The translations under genes were made by a program, and so were the position numbers. The notes below the pieces were generated by a model, which was given only the letters and a program-made list of their open reading frames with translations, was not told the origin of the DNA and did not search any database. 64,000 nt of DNA from Occultella gossypii (GTDB taxonomy: Bacteria; Actinomycetota; Actinomycetes; Actinomycetales; Beutenbergiaceae). How positions within the stretch are numbered: position 1 is the first letter of the stretch; every line of letters starts with the position of its first letter. Positions 59,963 through 64,000 of the stretch are shown piece by piece. The DNA lies in the NCBI RefSeq assembly GCF_019947135.1, contig NZ_JAGSHT010000001.1:1-64000 (forward strand), written 5' to 3'.

Positions 59963-62900
59963 ATGCTCCCCGAACGCTCCGCCGCACTCAAGCACGCCAT
60001 CAACACCCGGGTGGTCGTCGCCGACGGTGCCATGGGCACCATGCTGCAGGACGCCAACCTGACCCTCGACGACTTCCAGGGACTCGAGGGATGCAACGAG
60101 ATCCTGAACGTGACCCGCCCCGACGTCATCGAGTCCGTGCACGACGCGTACTACGCCGTCGGCGTGGACTGCGTCGAGACGAACACGTTCGGCGCCAACT
60201 GGTCGAACCTGTCCGACTACGACATCGACGACCGGATCTTCGAGCTCGCCGAGGCCGGCGCCCGGATCGCCCGGCGCAGCGCCGACAAGAACTCCACCCC
60301 CGACCACCCCCGCTGGGTGCTCGGGTCGATGGGACCCGGCACGAAGCTGCCGAGCCTGGGGCACACCACCTACGCCCACCTGAAGGACACGTTCGCCCAG
60401 CAGGCCGCGGGCCTGATCGCCGGCGGCGCGGACGCGATCCTGGTCGAGACCAGCCAGGACCTCCTCCAGACGAAGTCCGCGATCAACGGCGCCAAGGCCG
60501 CCATGGCCGAGGCGGGCACGGAGCTGCCGATCTTCGCCCAGGTCACCGTCGAGACCACGGGCACGATGCTGATGGGGTCGGAGATCGGGGCGGCACTGAC
60601 CACCCTGCGCGCGCTCGGCATCGACTCGATCGGGCTGAACTGCGCCACCGGCCCGACGGAGATGAGCGAACACCTGCGCCACCTCGCCCGGCACGCCGAC
60701 ATGCCGGTGACCTGCATGCCGAACGCCGGTCTGCCCGTGCTCGGGGCGAACGGTGCCTCCTACCCGCTCACCCCCACCGAACTCGGTGTCGCGCATGAGC
60801 AGTTCGTGACCGAGTTCGGGCTCGGCCTGGTCGGCGGCTGCTGCGGTACCACCCCCGAGCACCTGGAGCAGGTGGTGCAGCGCGTCGGCGGCCGCCCCGT
60901 GGCGCCCCGATCGCCGGAGCCCGAGCAGGGCGTGGCGAGCCTGTACACCCACGTCGACTTCGACCAGGACGCCTCGTTCCTCGCCATCGGTGAGCGCACG
61001 AACGCGAACGGGTCCAAGGCGTTCCGGGAGGCGATGCTCGCGGAGAACTGGGACGAATGCGTGCAGATCGCCCGGGCGCAGACCCGTGACGGCGCGCACC
61101 TGCTGGACGTCTGCGTCGACTACGTGGGACGGGACGGCGTCGCCGACGCCCGCGAGGTCATCTCCCGGCTGGCCAGCGCGTCGACCCTGCCGCTGGTGAT
61201 CGACTCCACCGAGCCCGAGGTGGTCCGCGCCGGCCTTGAGCTCGTGGGTGGCCGGGCCGTGGTGAACTCCGTGAACTTCGAGGACGGTGACGGTCCGGGC
61301 TCCCGCTACGCCCGCGTCATGCCGATCGTCAAGGAGCACGGCGCCGCCGTCATCGCCCTCACCATCGACGAGGAGGGTCAGGCGCGCACCGCGGAGACGA
61401 AGGTGGCCATCGCGAGCCGGCTGATCGAGGAGCTGACCGGGACCTGGGGGATGGCGGTCGAGGACATCATCGTCGACACCCTCACGTTCCCGATCGGCAC
61501 CGGCCAGGAGGAGACCCGCCGGGACGGCATCGAGACGATCGAGGCGATCCGGGCGCTGAAGGCGAAGTATCCCGGCGTGCACACCACCCTGGGTGTGTCG
61601 AACGTGTCCTTCGGGCTCAACCCGGCGGCTCGGGTGGTCCTCAACTCGGTGTTCCTGCACGAGGCGGTCCAGGCTGGGCTCGACTCCGCGATCGTGCACG
61701 CAGCGAAGATCCTGCCGCTCGCGAAGATCCCCGACGATCAGCGCCAGGCCGCCCTCGACCTGGTCTGGGACCGTCGCGAGTTCGACGAGGCCGGCGCGAT
61801 GACGCACGACCCGCTCGCGCACCTGCTCGACCTGTTCTCGGGCGTGGACTCGGCCGCCCTGAAGGACCAGCGGGCCGCGGAACTGGCGGCTCTGCCGCTG
61901 GGTGCGCGGCTGCAGCGGCGCATCATCGACGGCGAGATGAAGGGCTTGGACGTCGATCTCGAGGCCGCCCTCGGTGAGGGCTGGAGCGCACTCACGATCA
62001 TCAACGACCACCTGCTCGAGGGCATGAAGGTGGTCGGCGAGCTGTTCGGCCGTGGCGAGATGCAGCTGCCGTTCGTGCTGCAGTCGGCGGAGGCCATGAA
62101 GGCGGCGGTGGCCTACCTCGAGCCGTACATCGAGAAGACCGACGAGGCCGGCAAGGGCACCATCGTCCTGGGCACCGTGCGCGGCGACGTGCACGACATC
62201 GGCAAGAACCTCGTCGACATCATTCTCACCAACAACGGCTTCACGGTGGTCAACATCGGGATCAAGCAGCCGATCTCGGCGATGATCGAGGCCGCCGAGA
62301 AGCACAACGCGGATGTCATCGGGATGAGCGGCCTGCTGGTGAAGTCCACCGTGGTGATGAAGGAGAACCTCGCGGAGCTCGCCGCCCGCGGCCTCGCCGA
62401 GAAGTACCCGGTGCTGCTCGGCGGCGCCGCCCTGACCCGCGTGTACGTCGAGGACGACCTCGCCGGGCAGTACCCGGGCGAGGTCCGCTACGCCCGCGAC
62501 GCGTTCGAGGGTCTGCGCCTGATGGAGCCGCTCGTGCGGGTCGCACGCGGGGAGGCGCGCGACGCCGTCGGGCTTCCCGCGTTGAAGAAGCGCATCCACG
62601 CGAAGGTGACGGTCGACGAGACGCCGCCCGAGGATCTGCCGGCCCGCTCGGACGTGAGCCTGACGAACCCGATCCCGAGCCCGCCGTTCTGGGGCACGCG
62701 GATCGTCAAGGGCATCAAGCTCGCCGACTACGCCGCGTTCCTCGACGAGCGCGCCACGTTCATGGGGCAGTGGGGCCTCAAGCCCTCCCGCGACGGTGAG
62801 CTGTCCTACGAGCAGTTGGTCGAGACCGAGGGACGGCCACGGCTGCGGGACTGGCTGGACCGCATCCAGACCGAGGAGATGTTCGCCCCGGCCGTCGTCT

Positions 62901-63490
62901 ACGGCTACTTCCCGGCCGTGTCCGAGGGCGACGACATGGTCATCCTGCACCACGAGGGTCCCGACGGCGGGTCCGGCGGGGAGCCGGGCACGGAGCGGAT
63001 GCGGTTCACGTTCCCCCGGCAGCGGCGCGACCGGCACCTGTGCCTGGCCGACTTCGTGCGCCCCCGCGAGTCCGGTGAGACCGACGTCGTCGGGTTCCAG
63101 CTCGTCACCGTCGGTGCGGCCGTGAACGACCACACGGCGCGACTGTTCGCGGCCAACGCCTACCGCGACTACATGGAGCTGCACGGGCTGTCGGTGCAGC
63201 TGACGGAGTCGCTCGCCGAGTTCTGGCACTCCCGGGTCCGCGAGGAGCTCGGCTTCGCCGCCGAGGACCCGGCGGACATCGAGGGCATGTTCAAGGTCGC
63301 CTACCGCGGTGCCCGGTACTCGCTCGGCTACCCGGCCTGCCCGAACATGGAGGACCGCCGCAAGATCGTGGAACTCCTCGGTGCCGCCCGGATCGGGGTC
63401 GAGCTCTCGGAGGAGCTGCAGCTGCACCCCGAGCAGTCCACCGACGCGATCGTGTTCCACCACCCGGAGGCCAAGTACTTCTCGGTGTGA
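59963..63490 (+). CDS. metH: Cobalamin-dependent methionine synthase MetH
   Basis: Protein of 1175 residues in four modules: homocysteine-binding (about 1-310, Zn Cys in GLNCATG and GGCCGTT), pterin-binding (about 335-600), B12-binding (about 650-860, with DVHDIGKN, axial His 744) and AdoMet-reactivation (about 880-1170). Transfers methyl from methyl-THF to homocysteine. ATG 59963; TAGACT (59951-59956) ends 6 nt before it, so it may be leaderless. No cobalamin riboswitch fits in the 41-bp gap upstream. Confidence 0.97.
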   Translation: MLPERSAALKHAINTRVVVADGAMGTMLQDANLTLDDFQGLEGCNEILNVTRPDVIESVHDAYYAVGVDCVETNTFGANWSNLSDYDIDDRIFELAEAGARIARRSADKNSTPDHPRWVLGSMGPGTKLPSLGHTTYAHLKDTFAQQAAGLIAGGADAILVETSQDLLQTKSAINGAKAAMAEAGTELPIFAQVTVETTGTMLMGSEIGAALTTLRALGIDSIGLNCATGPTEMSEHLRHLARHADMPVTCMPNAGLPVLGANGASYPLTPTELGVAHEQFVTEFGLGLVGGCCGTTPEHLEQVVQRVGGRPVAPRSPEPEQGVASLYTHVDFDQDASFLAIGERTNANGSKAFREAMLAENWDECVQIARAQTRDGAHLLDVCVDYVGRDGVADAREVISRLASASTLPLVIDSTEPEVVRAGLELVGGRAVVNSVNFEDGDGPGSRYARVMPIVKEHGAAVIALTIDEEGQARTAETKVAIASRLIEELTGTWGMAVEDIIVDTLTFPIGTGQEETRRDGIETIEAIRALKAKYPGVHTTLGVSNVSFGLNPAARVVLNSVFLHEAVQAGLDSAIVHAAKILPLAKIPDDQRQAALDLVWDRREFDEAGAMTHDPLAHLLDLFSGVDSAALKDQRAAELAALPLGARLQRRIIDGEMKGLDVDLEAALGEGWSALTIINDHLLEGMKVVGELFGRGEMQLPFVLQSAEAMKAAVAYLEPYIEKTDEAGKGTIVLGTVRGDVHDIGKNLVDIILTNNGFTVVNIGIKQPISAMIEAAEKHNADVIGMSGLLVKSTVVMKENLAELAARGLAEKYPVLLGGAALTRVYVEDDLAGQYPGEVRYARDAFEGLRLMEPLVRVARGEARDAVGLPALKKRIHAKVTVDETPPEDLPARSDVSLTNPIPSPPFWGTRIVKGIKLADYAAFLDERATFMGQWGLKPSRDGELSYEQLVETEGRPRLRDWLDRIQTEEMFAPAVVYGYFPAVSEGDDMVILHHEGPDGGSGGEPGTERMRFTFPRQRRDRHLCLADFVRPRESGETDVVGFQLVTVGAAVNDHTARLFAANAYRDYMELHGLSVQLTESLAEFWHSRVREELGFAAEDPADIEGMFKVAYRGARYSLGYPACPNMEDRRKIVELLGAARIGVELSEELQLHPEQSTDAIVFHHPEAKYFSV

Positions 63491-63512
63491 CCGGCGCTGA
63501 TCCGGGCCGGGT

Positions 63513-64000
63513 TCACCCTCGGCTTCGGGTCCCCGGTGCTGGGCCGGTGGAGCCACGCACGATCAGGTCGGTGCCGAGTTCGCGGACCACCGGCTGCGTG
63601 GACGGTGCCGGGGCGAGCGCGATCTCGAGGGCGGCGGCGCCCATTGCGCGCAATGGCAACCGCACGGAGGTGAGCCCCGGGTTGAGGTCCCGGGAGACCG
63701 CGATGTCGTTGAAGCCGGCGACCGAGACGTCCTCGGGCACGACTCGCCCGTGCTCGCGCAGCCAGGACATCGCGCCGATCGCCATCTGGTCCGCGGTACC
63801 CACCAGAGCCGTCAGACCGGGCTGGGCGGCGAGCAGCTCACCGGCGCCCCTGTAGCCCTCGTCCCGGGTGGGCGCTCCCGGGCGTGCCGTCACAGATCCG
63901 CCCGCGCCCTCCACCGCCGACCGCAGGCCGTCGAGTCGTTCGATCGTGGAGCTCACCTCGGCCACACCGACCAGCACCCCGATGTGTCGATGCCCCAGCG
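63513..64000 (-). CDS. LacI-family transcriptional regulator, C-terminal part (partial)
   Basis: The frame stays open to the right edge and reads LGHRHIGVLVG, then a sugar-binding core (GTADQMAIGAMSWLREHGRVVPEDVSVAGFND, read in part: AGFND is typical). The N-terminal HTH lies outside the window. The last ~160 residues are here; a GTG at 63977 is internal, not the start. Effector unknown. Ends 22 bp after metH stop, convergent with it. Confidence 0.88.
   Translation of the reverse strand, partial: LGHRHIGVLVGVAEVSSTIERLDGLRSAVEGAGGSVTARPGAPTRDEGYRGAGELLAAQPGLTALVGTADQMAIGAMSWLREHGRVVPEDVSVAGFNDIAVSRDLNPGLTSVRLPLRAMGAAALEIALAPAPSTQPVVRELGTDLIVRGSTGPAPGTRSRG

Noticed and set aside
59813-63556. 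A 1247-residue open frame antisense to metH
   Set aside because: It is the shadow of a strongly coding high-GC gene; metH has full domain support and codon pattern.

Overview
The window is about 70% GC with GTG/ATG starts, very tight operons (ATGA/GTGA overlaps) and gene orders typical of Actinomycetota. The block TPR protein - HAD phosphatase - small protein - tlyA - nadK - recN - steA - steB - pyrG - NUDIX follows the Mycobacterium tuberculosis Rv1691-Rv1700 order, and the ABC/ctaA + sufR-sufBD-C-S-U-T block follows Rv1456c-Rv1466. Non-mycolate features (DUF3099 and SURF1 next to fabG/fabI, a D-glucarate locus) suggest a Micrococcales-type actinobacterium; genus was not determined.

Layout. 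1-338: 3' end of an rRNA operon (23S end, 5S, strong terminator). 391-16039: one long plus-strand block running from a repeat-rich TPR protein through tlyA, nadK, recN and the steA/steB cell-separation pair to a coupled trio (MraY/WecA-like transferase, MurJ-like flippase, GT4 glycosyltransferase), then pyrG and a NUDIX hydrolase. 15965-18657 (minus): ABC exporter and ctaA (heme A synthase). 18868-25627: SUF Fe-S assembly operon behind a candidate SufR operator. 25773-29175: TetR plus a two-gene ABC exporter. 29182-32783: zinc metallopeptidase, GNAT protein, ABC-F ATPase. 32802-36115: LysR-controlled D-glucarate locus (kdgD-gudD). 36173-39978: SURF1, a small Cys protein and DUF3099 divergent from fabG-fabI-SixA-like. 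40001-43303: serB, and glgC divergent from glgA/glgM. 43333-52707: an unknown protein, ABC ATPase, NfeD, SPFH protein, a heterodimeric ABC exporter, a mannosyltransferase-like GT4 and a TrmH-family methyltransferase. 52741-58253 (minus): dipeptide/oligopeptide ABC importer. 58500-63490: a barstar-5'-3' exonuclease fusion and metH. 63513-64000: the C-terminal part of a LacI-family regulator that runs off the right edge.

Most of the window is housekeeping: envelope division, Fe-S biogenesis, fatty-acid elongation, glycogen/maltosyl metabolism and one-carbon metabolism. The least ordinary items are the barstar-nuclease fusion, the lipid-linked glycan trio behind steAB, the polyampholyte repeat protein after the rRNA operon, a CAAC-N6-GTTG SufR-type operator, and a recurrent TANNNT box placed 6-8 nt before start codons that suggests many leaderless transcripts. 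No intergenic stretch exceeds 300 bases; the longest are 18658-18929 and 58254-58499, both described below. No tRNA gene, CRISPR array, insertion sequence or prophage was seen.
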